From positions 248,001 through 312,000 of the forward strand of contig NZ_PIPM01000003.1 in the NCBI RefSeq assembly GCF_003987175.1: a stretch of 64,000 nucleotides of DNA. The letters run 5' to 3'. Positions 9,467 through 18,717 of the stretch are shown here, piece by piece. This DNA is from Aliidiomarina sanyensis (GTDB lineage: Bacteria; Pseudomonadota; Gammaproteobacteria; Enterobacterales; Alteromonadaceae). The notes beneath the pieces were generated by a model, which was given only the letters and a program-made list of their open reading frames with translations, was not told where the DNA came from and made no database searches. Every line of letters begins with the position of its first letter. Within the stretch, counting starts at the first letter, position 1. The translations under genes were made by a program, and so were the position numbers.

Positions 9467-10780
9467 TTAGCCGCCAACGCTTTGACCACGGCGCTCTGCC
9501 GTATCCTTAATGTACGCCGCCCAGTTTTCTGCATTGCGACGAGTGCTTGACCAACGGGTCGCACGATTCGCAGCATCATAGGCTTGACGGTACTGGTTGC
9601 TGTAGAAGTATGCTTCTGCAAGTGACATGTACAGACGACCTGCATCTTCACCTGACGGCAGCAAGCGAATCGCTTCCTGGAACGCCGGTGCTGCTTCGCG
9701 ATAGCGCTCAGCCAACAACAGTGCATCGCCAATCCGACGGTAGAAGTCCTGATTCGCACTGGTGTCGTCTGACGCTTCAATCGCTTTGCGATAGGCATCA
9801 GCTGCACGACGGAACTCTCGAGATGCGTGATACGCACGCGCTGCACTTGAGAAGTTCTGAGGTGTACCTGAAATCTGACCGCGATCGATGTGACGCATCA
9901 TCACTTCAGCAGCATGGAATGGAATTCCGTTGTTCGAGAACAACTGAACCAACGCACGGAAATCATTCTCACGCTCTAGATACCCAGCATCGTAAGCGAT
10001 GCGCATGGTCGCAAGAGCACGATCATAATTTTCATCAAGCATGTAGAACATGCCAAGCTGGCCCCACCATTGCTTTTCTTCCGGCAGCGCTGTAATTCCG
10101 CGCTCGAGCGCGTCAATAGCGCCTCGCACGTTATTACTTTCGTAATGCGCCGCAATCATCAGCAAATACGGGTTCCGGTTTGGACGGTCCATATGCTGCA
10201 GTGCTTTCTCAGCAAAGTTCACCACCATATTGTAGTTACGTAGCTCCATGTGAGCTGATGCCATACGAATCAAGACATCAGGCTCCCATTCACCGACGAA
10301 CTTCAGGTAGCGCTCAAAATACTCGAGTGCTCTGCGATAATCGTCCTGCGTGAGGTATAGGTTACCCAACAACTGCAAGGACGCACGTTGATCGTTCCAA
10401 CCAAGTACATCAGGCTCAATGGCGGCACGCAGATTCTCGATCGCCAGTGAAGGCGCACGAGGATCATCTTCCAATGCCGCATACATTGCACCCAAGAAGC
10501 GAGCAACGTATGCACGGTCGTAGTCGGTTCGCACAGTCGCGCCTCGAAGCGTCTCAATCGCCCCACGGACGTTGTCTTCTTCGTACTGCTCGAATGCGTC
10601 CATAACCCGACGCGCTACACGGTCCCCGAGCGCTTGAGAGCGACGGTTATCCCGTTGACGTTGCACTTCCTCTTGCGACGGGATCGTAAAACCCACGTCT
10701 TGAGCAGTGACCGGTGCGGATAGTGTCAAACCCATTGCCACGACCGCAGCACACAAGATCATTGTGATACGTGTTTTCAT
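9467..10780 (-). CDS. Periplasmic TPR protein of the TonB2-type operon
   Basis: A 437-residue protein with a signal peptide (MKTRITMILCAAVVAMGLTL, cleavage near APVTAQ) followed by a helical array of TPR-like repeats. Examples are YRRALEYFERYLK, YDRALATMRIAYDAGYL, FRRAADAYRKAIEA and YREAAPAFQEAIRLL. It is the last gene of the DUF3450-ttpC-exbB-exbD-tonB operon, starting 3 bases after tonB. TPR proteins often occupy this place in TonB2 systems of Vibrio and Shewanella. A role as a periplasmic scaffold for TonB or receptors is an inference. Terminated by the hairpin at 9412-9448. Confidence 0.85.
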   Translation of the reverse strand: MKTRITMILCAAVVAMGLTLSAPVTAQDVGFTIPSQEEVQRQRDNRRSQALGDRVARRVMDAFEQYEEDNVRGAIETLRGATVRTDYDRAYVARFLGAMYAALEDDPRAPSLAIENLRAAIEPDVLGWNDQRASLQLLGNLYLTQDDYRRALEYFERYLKFVGEWEPDVLIRMASAHMELRNYNMVVNFAEKALQHMDRPNRNPYLLMIAAHYESNNVRGAIDALERGITALPEEKQWWGQLGMFYMLDENYDRALATMRIAYDAGYLERENDFRALVQLFSNNGIPFHAAEVMMRHIDRGQISGTPQNFSSAARAYHASREFRRAADAYRKAIEASDDTSANQDFYRRIGDALLLAERYREAAPAFQEAIRLLPSGEDAGRLYMSLAEAYFYSNQYRQAYDAANRATRWSSTRRNAENWAAYIKDTAERRGQSVGG

Positions 10781-10783
10781 GAG

Positions 10784-11395
10784 TTAGTTCCCATCCATTG
10801 TGAAGTCTAGCTGAACCGTCAGGCCTTCTTGGCGCTGTGGACGACCGTCCACAACCCGCGGCGCATAACGCCAACGTGCCAAAGCCCGGCGAGCTTCTTG
10901 GTCGAAAATACGACGCGGTTGTGACTCAATCACTTCGATGTCTGTCACGCCGCCCGTCTCGTCGATCGTAAAGCGCAAGCGTACCCATCCTTCAATGCCG
11001 TCTCGTGCCGCCGCAGGCGGATAGCGAGGCTCAACCCGAACAATCGGTTGTGCATCACCATCTCGGCTTAACGTACCAGGGCCTTCAAGACCCGTGGTCG
11101 CTGAACCAAGATCGACACCGCCAAGATCCATACTGAACGACACTGCATCATCTGATGCATCCGGTTCGGCCTGAGGCGTCTCCGGTGGTTGTTCAGGTGG
11201 CTCTGGTGGTGGTGGAGGCGTCCGACGACGCGTATCCACATCCTGCTCCGGCGGAGCACCAACAATATCAATCCGAGTTGGGGGCTCAGGCGGATCGTTC
11301 CGCTGCGCCCCTCCACTGATTAGATATGCCATAAAGACAAACAGCAGAAAGGTAACAGCAGCGCCTATTAGTATTGATACTAAGATGCGCACCAT
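10784..11395 (-). CDS. tonB: TonB energy-transducing protein (TonB2 type)
   Basis: Inner-membrane-anchored periplasmic protein that passes proton-motive energy from ExbB/ExbD to outer-membrane receptors. The 203 residues comprise an N-terminal anchor (about 5-27), a proline-rich spacer (TPPPPPEPPEQPPETPQ, about 58-75) and a C-terminal TonB domain containing VRVEPRYPPAAARDGIEGWV and a final LTVQLDFTM strand. The short spacer is typical of TonB2 rather than TonB1. It is coupled tightly to exbD (3-base gap) and the TPR gene. Confidence 0.94.
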   Translation of the reverse strand: MVRILVSILIGAAVTFLLFVFMAYLISGGAQRNDPPEPPTRIDIVGAPPEQDVDTRRRTPPPPPEPPEQPPETPQAEPDASDDAVSFSMDLGGVDLGSATTGLEGPGTLSRDGDAQPIVRVEPRYPPAAARDGIEGWVRLRFTIDETGGVTDIEVIESQPRRIFDQEARRALARWRYAPRVVDGRPQRQEGLTVQLDFTMDGN

Positions 11396-11397
11396 AA

Positions 11398-11799
11398 TTA
11401 ATCGTTCTCCGCTGCAATTGAAATTTGGGCAATGCCTGCTTCTTTAATCTGGTCCATCACGCGCACCACGATTCCGTGACGAGCGCCTTCATCAGCCTGA
11501 ATCACCACCATATCGGTTGGTTGTTCTGCCAATAGACGTTCCAGGTTAGCGGCAACCCGCTCGATATCGACCTGACGGCGATCCATCCATACCTCACCGT
11601 TTTCACGGATAGCGATAAAGATGTTGGCCGAAGGTTTCTGCGTCGCTTGTGAAGCCTCAGGACGATTTACATCAATACCTGCTTCTTTCACGAACGAAGT
11701 CGTTACGATAAAGAAGATCAACATGATGAAGACGATGTCGAGCATCGGCGTCATGTCTAGTGTTGCCTCTTCTTCTTCGCGTAAACGTTTACGTGCCAT
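11398..11799 (-). CDS. exbD: Biopolymer transport protein ExbD
   Basis: Motor component with ExbB; carries the single proton-pathway aspartate. The 133 residues have a cytoplasmic head (MARKRLREEEEATLDMTPML), one membrane helix (DIVFIMLIFFIVTTSF; the conserved Asp is at its start) and a periplasmic domain (EVWMDRRQVDIERV, VVIQADEGARHGIVVRVMD). Lies between exbB and tonB in one operon. Confidence 0.95.
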   Translation of the reverse strand: MARKRLREEEEATLDMTPMLDIVFIMLIFFIVTTSFVKEAGIDVNRPEASQATQKPSANIFIAIRENGEVWMDRRQVDIERVAANLERLLAEQPTDMVVIQADEGARHGIVVRVMDQIKEAGIAQISIAAEND

Positions 11800-11811
11800 A
11801 GTATGTCTCTC

Positions 11812-12339
11812 TTAATGATGTGGCATGCTGTCAATGAGCTGTTCTTTTGCTGCTTTAATCCGCGCGTCAAGGCGCTGAGCAAAGAACATTCCGGACAGTG
11901 CTGCCACCATTCCCGCCATAGTCGGAATCGTAGCCATAGAAATACCGCCAGCCATCAGACGTGGGTTACCTGTACCTTGAACCGCCATAATTTCAAATAC
12001 AGCGATCATACCGGTGACCGTACCAAGCAGTCCGATTAACGGACAGATGGCAATCATCGTCTTCAGCACTAGCATCCGCGCTGAAAGTTTCTCGGACGCT
12101 TCGGAAATCCATGCTTCACGGATTCTATGTGCGTACCAGGAGGTGGTGTCTTTGCGAGTGTTCCAGGACTCGAGGATGCGTTTCCGCTCTTGCGGAAACA
12201 CACCAAAGAGATACCAGGCGCGCTCAATCATAACAATCCACATGATAAGTAGCGCAAAGAACACAAGGTATAAAACGTCACCACCTGTGCCAATAAAATC
12301 CCTGACAGTTTCCCATAGTCCCATCAGGTACAATTGCAT
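11812..12339 (-). CDS. exbB: ExbB-type MotA/TolQ/ExbB proton channel protein
   Basis: A 175-residue membrane motor subunit. The first helix (LYLVFFALLIMWIVMIERAWYLF) is followed by a cytoplasmic loop and two helices in the MotA/TolQ/ExbB domain (ICPLIGLLGTVTGMIAVFEIM; GISMATIPTMAGMVAALSGMF). The conserved P-L-GLLGTV-GM motif is intact. Starts 3 bases after the ttpC stop. With ExbD it forms the proton channel that energises TonB. Confidence 0.94.
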   Translation of the reverse strand: MQLYLMGLWETVRDFIGTGGDVLYLVFFALLIMWIVMIERAWYLFGVFPQERKRILESWNTRKDTTSWYAHRIREAWISEASEKLSARMLVLKTMIAICPLIGLLGTVTGMIAVFEIMAVQGTGNPRLMAGGISMATIPTMAGMVAALSGMFFAQRLDARIKAAKEQLIDSMPHH

Positions 12340-12342
12340 GGC

Positions 12343-13710
12343 TTACGCTCCCTTCTTCTCAGCGTGAGAAGCGACAATACCAGCAGCCTGCTCATCCAAG
12401 ACGTGCAGGATAGATTTGCTCTTCGAAGCCACAATTGAGTGGATAACGATAAGCGGCAGTGCTGCAATCAGACCCATCGCGGTGGTTACGAGTGCCATCG
12501 AGATGTCACCTGCCATGATACGCGGGTCACCGGTACCGAACAGAGTGATTGACTGGAAGGTACCGATCATACCAACAACCGTACCTAACAGACCCATCAG
12601 AGGCGCAATCGCTGCAAGGATCTTTATAATGTTTACACCAGACTCGATCTTCGGCGTTTCACGCAGAATCGCTTCGTCTAGTTTCAGCTCAAGGTTTTCC
12701 GCGTCTGTGCTCGGGTTCTCATGGTAAACCTTCAGGATACGACCCAGTGGGTTGCTACTTGAAGGATTATCCGTGTTCTTCAACTGACGACGGATCGCGC
12801 CACCTACAGCAGTCAGAGTGACCAACTTGTAGATTGCGATAATGAAACCAAGAATTAGGACAACCGTGATTGCATAACCAACGGTCTGACCTTGGTGATA
12901 CCGTTCCATCAGAGTCGCGCGCTGAGTCAACAGGCTCAAGATCTGGCCACGTGATGGGTCAACATACACGCCCGCATAACCTGAAGTTGTATCTTCGAAG
13001 TTACGTGCTGCACGCAAAATGTAGCCCGCTGGCTGACGACCGATAGGCTGAACTTGACCTGTTGAGTCATTGAACAGCAAGTATTCACCACTTGAAATCA
13101 GGTTAAATGCACCGATACGGATGATATCGCGAACTTCTGAACCGCCGTCTAGCAGAGTCACTTCGCCTTGATAGCGCGCTACTTTGCCTGATTCGGTCAT
13201 TTCAGTAAGAAGTGCAAGCCACAGTTCTTCAAGTTCGTCGATGCTCGGCAACTCACGCGCCTGAGACAAACTTTCAAGAACTTGGTGACGTCCTGGGAAT
13301 TGTGCGCTCACGATAGAGGTCGAGATACGACCGATCGTGTCTGACGCAGCACCCCGGATTACACCGAAGATTTCACCAAGCGTTCCAACCATGTTATCGA
13401 GTTCGGTTTCTTTGTTACCGATATCGATTTCATTTTGCGCATAACGCTCTTGCAAACGCTGGCTGCGTTGCTCTTCGTTGCGCAGGTCTTGTTGCGCTTG
13501 ACGCAACAACGCTTGCTTATCTGCACGGTCGTCCATAAAGCGACGCTCGCGCTCTTGGTCAATGCGTTGTGCCGCAGCACGCTGCTGTTGAACCAATTGG
13601 AGAAGTTCATCAAGTGAACGTGCTTCCTGTGCTGAAGCAGAGAAAGCAGCTGAAGCCGCGAGGGTTACCCCAGCGACGGCAATCATCAAATTCTTCATTA
13701 CCTTTTTCAT
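12343..13710 (-). CDS. ttpC: TtpC-like MotA/TolQ/ExbB protein with long N-terminal domain
   Basis: A 455-residue protein. A signal peptide (MKKVMKNLMIAVAGVTLAAS) is followed by a long coiled coil (about 35-115, rich in Q, R and E), a periplasmic domain, a helix near 280-302 (GYAITVVLILGFIIAIYKL) and a C-terminal ExbB domain with IAPLMGLLGTVVGMIGTFQSI and DISMALVTTAMGLIAALPL. This layout is that of TtpC, the extra component needed by Vibrio TonB2 systems. It overlaps the DUF3450 stop by 4 bases (ATGA), and exbB follows 3 bases after it. A contact with the outer membrane or TonB is an inference from the Vibrio case. Confidence 0.9.
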   Translation of the reverse strand: MKKVMKNLMIAVAGVTLAASAAFSASAQEARSLDELLQLVQQQRAAAQRIDQERERRFMDDRADKQALLRQAQQDLRNEEQRSQRLQERYAQNEIDIGNKETELDNMVGTLGEIFGVIRGAASDTIGRISTSIVSAQFPGRHQVLESLSQARELPSIDELEELWLALLTEMTESGKVARYQGEVTLLDGGSEVRDIIRIGAFNLISSGEYLLFNDSTGQVQPIGRQPAGYILRAARNFEDTTSGYAGVYVDPSRGQILSLLTQRATLMERYHQGQTVGYAITVVLILGFIIAIYKLVTLTAVGGAIRRQLKNTDNPSSSNPLGRILKVYHENPSTDAENLELKLDEAILRETPKIESGVNIIKILAAIAPLMGLLGTVVGMIGTFQSITLFGTGDPRIMAGDISMALVTTAMGLIAALPLIVIHSIVASKSKSILHVLDEQAAGIVASHAEKKGA

Positions 13711-14495
13711 TCTGCACTCTCCGCGGCAAAGATTGGCAGACGCACGACGTCATACGCAGTTTGACGACGAGACATCCGAATGGCCTGAGTCAATGGGCTC
13801 AGGAACGAATCTTCGACACGCAACCACTCACGGTTGTCGTTATCCCACAACCATGCGTTACGCATATCCAGTGACTGTGCCATAAAGGCCACACGACCCA
13901 TATGGAAGTAGTCCACTGCGATATCTTGGCCGCCGTATTGGAGTGTGCCCTGATAGGCAACCAAGCCAACACCGTAGTCCATTTCGATCTGATATGCTTC
14001 GACGATCTGACGGAACTTCTCAGAATCCGTTACATCAGAGCGAGTCATAATCTCACGCAGACGCTCAACTCGACGTTCCCGCTGCTCGCGGTGAATCGGA
14101 ATATCCAGCTGAACGAACTCGTCCAGAGCATCAATCATTTTGTACATCAGAGGAACAACGCCTTGACGTGTTTCTTCGATACCGTCGATCTGACGCTGCA
14201 ACGACTCGAGCTGTGCGTTTTGATCGTCGATCAGACGCTGCACGTGGTCGTTATAGAGCTTCAGAGCTTCGTATTGAGCAACGACTTGGCGATAGTCCGC
14301 CAGCAGCTCACGGCTTTGCTCAAAGAGAGAGTCAATTCGTTCTTGAGAAGCAGCCTGAGCGCGTGCAGTTTGCATATGCTCCGACTGTAACTGAGACAAG
14401 GACGTGTTGCTTGCAGCAGCAACGCTAACCCCTGTCAGCGCCATCACACCTACCACGGCGGCAGCGATTTTGCTTCGTTTGATTACTGTGGTCAT
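13707..14495 (-). CDS. DUF3450 periplasmic coiled-coil protein
   Basis: First gene of the TonB2-type operon. About 262 residues: a signal peptide (MTTVIKRSKIAAAVVGVMAL...ASN), then a coiled coil from about 30 to 125 (QARAQAASQERIDSLFEQS; LYNDHVQRLIDDQNAQLES), then a folded C-terminal part with VAYQGTLQYGGQDIAVDYFHMGR and LRVEDSFLSPLTQAIRM. DUF3450 proteins accompany ttpC in many gammaproteobacteria, but their role is unknown. I start at the ATG at 14495; the open frame also offers a TTG at 14504. Confidence 0.88.
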   Translation of the reverse strand: MTTVIKRSKIAAAVVGVMALTGVSVAAASNTSLSQLQSEHMQTARAQAASQERIDSLFEQSRELLADYRQVVAQYEALKLYNDHVQRLIDDQNAQLESLQRQIDGIEETRQGVVPLMYKMIDALDEFVQLDIPIHREQRERRVERLREIMTRSDVTDSEKFRQIVEAYQIEMDYGVGLVAYQGTLQYGGQDIAVDYFHMGRVAFMAQSLDMRNAWLWDNDNREWLRVEDSFLSPLTQAIRMSRRQTAYDVVRLPIFAAESAE

Positions 14496-14986
14496 AGTTC
14501 CCAACCAATTTGACTAAACTTCATCCATTGCGGTTAACAGGTAAGAACGCACAGAAGGGCGTCGCCTGGTAATGCTCAGGACCCAGTTGTGTGAGTGATG
14601 AAAAAGATTTTCTACACCAAATATACGCTATTTTCTAAAAATAGCATTGCCTGAATACTCCCACGAACCCGCGGAGTGTGTCAACCGGGCATTTTTGACA
14701 AATTTGTGACGGCGGTGTCTATGCAGACTTACCATGAGGAAAGTAGCGGTTCTTCCAACCCGAGGGCAGTAGCATAACCAAGAAAGAGCGATTTTTTAAT
14801 TAGTTTTCGTGAATTTTTATCACTACACACGCTTTAATAGACCGAGGCACCTTCGAGAAGTTCCTTTTGAGGGTTTACCCCCAGAAACTGTTGCAGACTC
14901 AAGTAATTGAATTGCATGAAAATTTGCTGATGCATATTTATTTAATTAGCGCTTCCCCTACCCCGCACCAAAGATTGACGGCCAGA
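14496..14986. other. Long intergenic leader upstream of the TonB operon
   Basis: About 490 bases with no credible gene. On the minus strand a TTGACA (plus 14679-14684) could serve as -35 for the operon but lacks a good -10. On the plus strand TTGACA at 14695-14700 is followed 17 bases later only by TCTATG. An AT palindrome near 14628-14644 (TATTTTCTAAAAATA) is visible. I see no Fur-box match and no palindromic repeat copy here. Confidence 0.4.
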
Positions 14987-15018
14987 ATAAAAAAACGGCC
15001 CTCAGGAGAGGGCCGTTT
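14987..15018 (-). terminator. Intrinsic terminator after the TBDR gene
   Basis: Perfect stem AAACGGCCCTC / GAGGGCCGTTT with loop AGGA (14993-15018), and an A-run at 14989-14995 that reads as a T-run on the minus strand. It lies 54 bases after the receptor's stop and separates it from the TonB operon. Confidence 0.9.
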
Positions 15019-15071
15019 GACGATATGACTTATTGGTCATACCTGTACATCACATTTCTTAAGCGCTTGGC

Positions 15072-17885
15072 TTAGAAGCGTTGCGTGTAACGGAAGTAAG
15101 TGATACGTCCGAACGCGTTGTACAGGTTGAAGTTGTAGGCACGTCCACCGAACGAACGCAGTTGCGGCTCTTTCTCAAACACGTTCTGAGCACCAACTGA
15201 CAGACGCGCATCCCATGGAGCATTCCAAGTCAACTGAACGTCGTTGGTTACCCAAGTTGCGACACGGTCATCAGGATTGGTAGAGCTTTGCTGACGGCCG
15301 ATGACATTCATGTTCCACGAAATGTCGAAGTCGCTGATGCTGTACACGTTTTGCAACGTTGCACGATACTTCGGATCACCGATTTCACCTACGAAGCTCT
15401 GACCACCGTCGATCTTGAATGAACGCGTGTACGCCCACTGCAAGTTTTGACGAAGTGCACCGTACTCACCAAAGTCAAAGTTGGTCCGCGCGTTGAAGTC
15501 GAAACCTTCGATATCGATTGAACCGTCGTTACCGTAACCGGCGTTCACGTCGATGATTGGGTTAACTGGTGAACCAGCTGGAACCTGTCCTGCAAAGCTT
15601 ACGTTCGGGTTCCGGTTTACACCCAGACCTGCTGGGATTGGCTGACCCAGACGCTCACGGTTCAACAACGTGGTTGCACCGAAGAACGCGATACGGTTGG
15701 TGATTTCCACTTTCCAGTAATCGACTGAGAAGTTGAACCAATCCAGTGGCTGATACGCAACACCGATTGAGTACTGCTTCGATTGCTCAGACTCAAGGTC
15801 AGGGTTCGCTTCAGTCAGCTGACGTACCTGAACAGAACAGGTCGCAGGTGCAGAGAAGTTCAAACAGGTTGCTGGGTCAGAAACCGCAGGGTTACCTGAA
15901 GAAGGCTGCTGCGTGATGATATCCAGCGTTGGTGCGCGGAAACCTTCACCGTAAGAACCACGAACCAACAAGTTCTCTAGCGGAGTCCAGCGGAAGCTCA
16001 CTTTTGGTGAGAAGTCTGAACCGTAGTCAGAGTAATCATCGAAACGTGCTGCGAAGTTCAGTTCGAAGTCATAAGTAACTGGAACCAAGATCTCTGCATA
16101 CGCTGAAGTCACGTCACGTGAACCACCCGCAGAGTTACCTGCAGAACCACCTACCACGCCTGCTTCTGACAGCGCGTCGTATTGGTCAACGTAAGTTTCT
16201 TCACGATACTCAAAACCAACAGCGGCTTGGATCATGCCCGCACCGAATTCCATCACGTCGAATGATGCTGAACCGAACGCTTCGCGCTGCTCGAACTCAG
16301 ATACACGTGAGATGGTTACGTTCATACCGTTAATCAGAGCTGCATACGCTTGCCGCTGAGCTTCAGACGTGTAACGTGAGCCTAATGGATCGCGTAGGTC
16401 ATAGTATACACCGCCAGCCGCTTCGCGCTGGTTACGCTGCGACACAGTGATGTTGGTGTTGACGTCAGCTTGCGAACGGAGCAAGTAGTTGTAACCGATG
16501 TCAAATACTTTTGAACGGCTAGTACGAGCGCCGAAGTCTAGGTCAACTTCACCCACACGGCCAGATGCACCAAACATCAGGTCAGTTGAGTAGTTGTCAA
16601 CGTAGCTGTCACGGTTACCGATTGATGCGAAACGGTGCCAGTATTTCAGGTCACGGTTTCCTGTTACCCGTCCGCCGATGACGTTACCGTCTTCGTCAGT
16701 CCGCGCAACCACGGTGTTATCACCTGGGAAGGTGGTCTCCCCTGCCAACCATGCATTATATGCATCCAAACCGATATTGCGGCCTTGGTTGAAGTAAGTT
16801 TCGTTGAACAACTCACTTTCTGGGTTGGTTGGGTTATTCCAACTATTCGCATTCAGCTGCGATCCTGGATCGTTCAATGAAGGCGCGTAACGACCGAAAG
16901 ATTTCGCTTTCGAGTAGCTCGCGTTCATGAACACAGTCCAGTCATCGTTTACGTCGTGCTCAGCTTTCAAGAACAGACCTTGGTTACCAGTAGAAGCTTC
17001 GTTCGCGTTAGTCGCATTGAAGTTATATTGACAACCTACCAGACTGGGATCCGCTGCCAAAGGAACGGTGCGGAAGTTGACTGTGTCCGCACAGGTTTCT
17101 GGGCTCACCGCACGGAAACCACCTGAGTTGTCAGTCTCAGTAATGTTATTACCGTAGATTGAGTTACCCGGCTGTACCCATGGGAAGTGACGCTCAAAAA
17201 TGATGTCACGGCTGTTGAATGAGATACCACCGATGATCCGGGTCGTGTCGCTTGAAGAACCGAATACGATAGAACCTTCTTCACGGTCGCCGCCCGTCTC
17301 TGGGATGCTGACGCGTGATTGACCGTAACGAGCTTCAACGCCGTTGAAGTCGCGACGAGTTACGATGTTGATTACACCACCGATTGCATCAGAACCGTAT
17401 ACCGCAGATGCACCGTCAGACAGGATTTCGATACGCTCAACAGCAGCCATTGGTACAACGTTCAAGTCTTGGCTAGAACCAGTAGAAGGTGAAGTCGGCA
17501 GACGACGACCATCTAACAGAACCAAGGTACGTGAAGAACCCAGACCACGTAAGCTTACAGTAGAAGTACCCTGTGCAGCGTTACCTGACTGTGGACGGAA
17601 TGAACCAGAAGTGTTGAAAGTTGTGTTACGAAGCAAGTCAGAAACAGAAGTTTCACCTGACAGGTCAATCGCCTCACGGTCGATGACGGTAACTGGCAGA
17701 GCACCTTCCATATCTGTACGCTGGATACGAGAACCAGTAACCTGGATCCGCTCAACGCGCTCAGCTGTTGCTTCTTCTTCTTGCTGCTGTTCTTGAGCGC
17801 TGGCTACGCCAGTCACCGCAGTTGCAGCAGCACCAAACATTAATGCTAAGCGGATAGACTTAGCCAGTTTATTATTGGTGTACAT
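15072..17885 (-). CDS. TonB-dependent receptor, large (Oar/CirA-like plug)
   Basis: Outer-membrane active-transport receptor, 937 residues. The signal peptide begins MYTNNKLAKSIRLALMFGAA. Next come a Q/E-rich linker, the TonB box RIQVTGSRI, a plug with LRGLGSSRTLVLLDGRRLP and DGASAVYGSDAIGGVINIV, and a 22-strand-type barrel ending in F (TYFRYTQRF). SYGEGFRAPTLDIITQQPSSG marks the barrel. The ATG at 17885 follows AGGGAG; the frame runs further upstream to 17936 without support. It precedes a complete TonB2-type energiser on the same strand, separated by a terminator, so functional pairing is likely but unproven. Such receptors often carry peptides or glycans in marine bacteria; the ligand is unknown. 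Confidence 0.93.
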   Translation of the reverse strand: MYTNNKLAKSIRLALMFGAAATAVTGVASAQEQQQEEEATAERVERIQVTGSRIQRTDMEGALPVTVIDREAIDLSGETSVSDLLRNTTFNTSGSFRPQSGNAAQGTSTVSLRGLGSSRTLVLLDGRRLPTSPSTGSSQDLNVVPMAAVERIEILSDGASAVYGSDAIGGVINIVTRRDFNGVEARYGQSRVSIPETGGDREEGSIVFGSSSDTTRIIGGISFNSRDIIFERHFPWVQPGNSIYGNNITETDNSGGFRAVSPETCADTVNFRTVPLAADPSLVGCQYNFNATNANEASTGNQGLFLKAEHDVNDDWTVFMNASYSKAKSFGRYAPSLNDPGSQLNANSWNNPTNPESELFNETYFNQGRNIGLDAYNAWLAGETTFPGDNTVVARTDEDGNVIGGRVTGNRDLKYWHRFASIGNRDSYVDNYSTDLMFGASGRVGEVDLDFGARTSRSKVFDIGYNYLLRSQADVNTNITVSQRNQREAAGGVYYDLRDPLGSRYTSEAQRQAYAALINGMNVTISRVSEFEQREAFGSASFDVMEFGAGMIQAAVGFEYREETYVDQYDALSEAGVVGGSAGNSAGGSRDVTSAYAEILVPVTYDFELNFAARFDDYSDYGSDFSPKVSFRWTPLENLLVRGSYGEGFRAPTLDIITQQPSSGNPAVSDPATCLNFSAPATCSVQVRQLTEANPDLESEQSKQYSIGVAYQPLDWFNFSVDYWKVEITNRIAFFGATTLLNRERLGQPIPAGLGVNRNPNVSFAGQVPAGSPVNPIIDVNAGYGNDGSIDIEGFDFNARTNFDFGEYGALRQNLQWAYTRSFKIDGGQSFVGEIGDPKYRATLQNVYSISDFDISWNMNVIGRQQSSTNPDDRVATWVTNDVQLTWNAPWDARLSVGAQNVFEKEPQLRSFGGRAYNFNLYNAFGRITYFRYTQRF

Positions 17886-18336
17886 GTATTTTCTCCCTGG
17901 ATCACTTTTTGTGATTTTTAGGTTTATTGCGCACAAAGTTCTCTTTGTACTTCTGTTAGGAACGCAAATTTACATCCCAATCGTTTCGATACTAATGCAA
18001 AAAAAACAGGGGGGCAACACCTTAAACGTACGAATTGTCACAATTTTGTGCATAGCTTTGCGAAGTGCAAAAACGTGCGGAAAACGTGTCAAAAACCCTG
18101 CCGAAGCCAGAAAACATGATATTTTTATTGTAATTTCAATGTATTAAAGCAGCCTAATGCCATTTCGGGAGTTTGATCCGAGGATTTTACTCGCTCGAGC
18201 TCGCACAGCGCTTTTGTTCCCTGACGACCCGAATATAGCAAAGAGCATACCGGATGCAAGGCATTTTAACAAAATATTGTAACGAATGTAGGATTTTTTC
18301 GAAGAGCGGGTCAGAGGTCAGCTGAGTTTCCCGTAT
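17886..18336. other. Intergenic region without a recognised gene
   Basis: About 450 AT-rich bases between the PriC-like gene and the receptor. It should hold the receptor promoter, but I find no clear -35/-10 or known operator. An open frame on the plus strand crosses it (17875-18147). It lies opposite the receptor start, has no ribosome site and resembles no family, so I do not call it. Confidence 0.4.
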
Positions 18337-18618
18337 TTAGCGGGGTTCATCGCGATAGAGTGCTTGGACAAGAGCCATCAATTGGGCCTCCACGACTTCA
18401 CGGATAAAATCATACGTCGGTGCACTCTCGGGCGTACGCGCCAGTGTGCGGGCATTGCGCTCTGCCTCCGCAAGATAATCTTCGACATGAAGAGTCCGCG
18501 TCTTGAACAAGGTCGCTTCGAACCATTCTTCACGCAGTTCCGGTGAACGCATCCGCGCCCGTTCCCGCAACCGGGCGAAGACAGCGTTCGTTTTTTCAAC
18601 TGTATCAAGAGATTCCAT
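18337..18618 (-). CDS. Putative PriC-like primosomal replication protein (short)
   Basis: A 93-residue all-helical protein starting MESLDTVEKTNAVFARLRER. By eye it resembles the N-terminal DNA-binding half of E. coli PriC: the stretch from WFEATLFKTRTLHVEDYLAE through VVEAQLMALVQAL follows the pattern of FDRHLFQTR...CLDEAGDN...LAAQLEAI. PriC restarts stalled replication forks. The C-terminal half of E. coli PriC (175 residues) is missing. I start at the ATG at 18618, preceded by AAGGAG; the longer frame to 18699 only translates a palindromic repeat. The assignment is from memory of the family, and an unrelated helical protein is possible. Confidence 0.5.
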   Translation of the reverse strand: MESLDTVEKTNAVFARLRERARMRSPELREEWFEATLFKTRTLHVEDYLAEAERNARTLARTPESAPTYDFIREVVEAQLMALVQALYRDEPR

Positions 18619-18636
18619 TAACTTCTCCTTGTGTAA

Positions 18637-18717
18637 CCAACGCAGCGTGACCGTAGCCAACGCACCGCGTTGGGTGTAAGGGTTGAAAGCAAACCCCAAC
18701 GCGATGCGTTGGCTACG
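18637..18717. repeat. Palindromic repeat cluster (three elements)
   Basis: Between kynA and the PriC-like gene: a degenerate GTAACCAACGC half, an intact GTAG + CCAACGCACCGCGTTGG, and an inverted copy CCAACGCGATGCGTTGG + CTAC. The CTA of the last (18713-18715) is the complement of the kynA stop codon TAG. Confidence 0.85.

Noticed and set aside
14496-14986. Fur box or other iron operator before the TonB operon
   Set aside because: AT-rich palindromes are present but none approaches the 19-bp Fur consensus.
17875-18147. Plus-strand 90-codon frame opposite the TBDR start
   Set aside because: It has no ribosome site and a low-complexity hydrophobic then basic product, and it overlaps the signal-peptide region of a sure gene.
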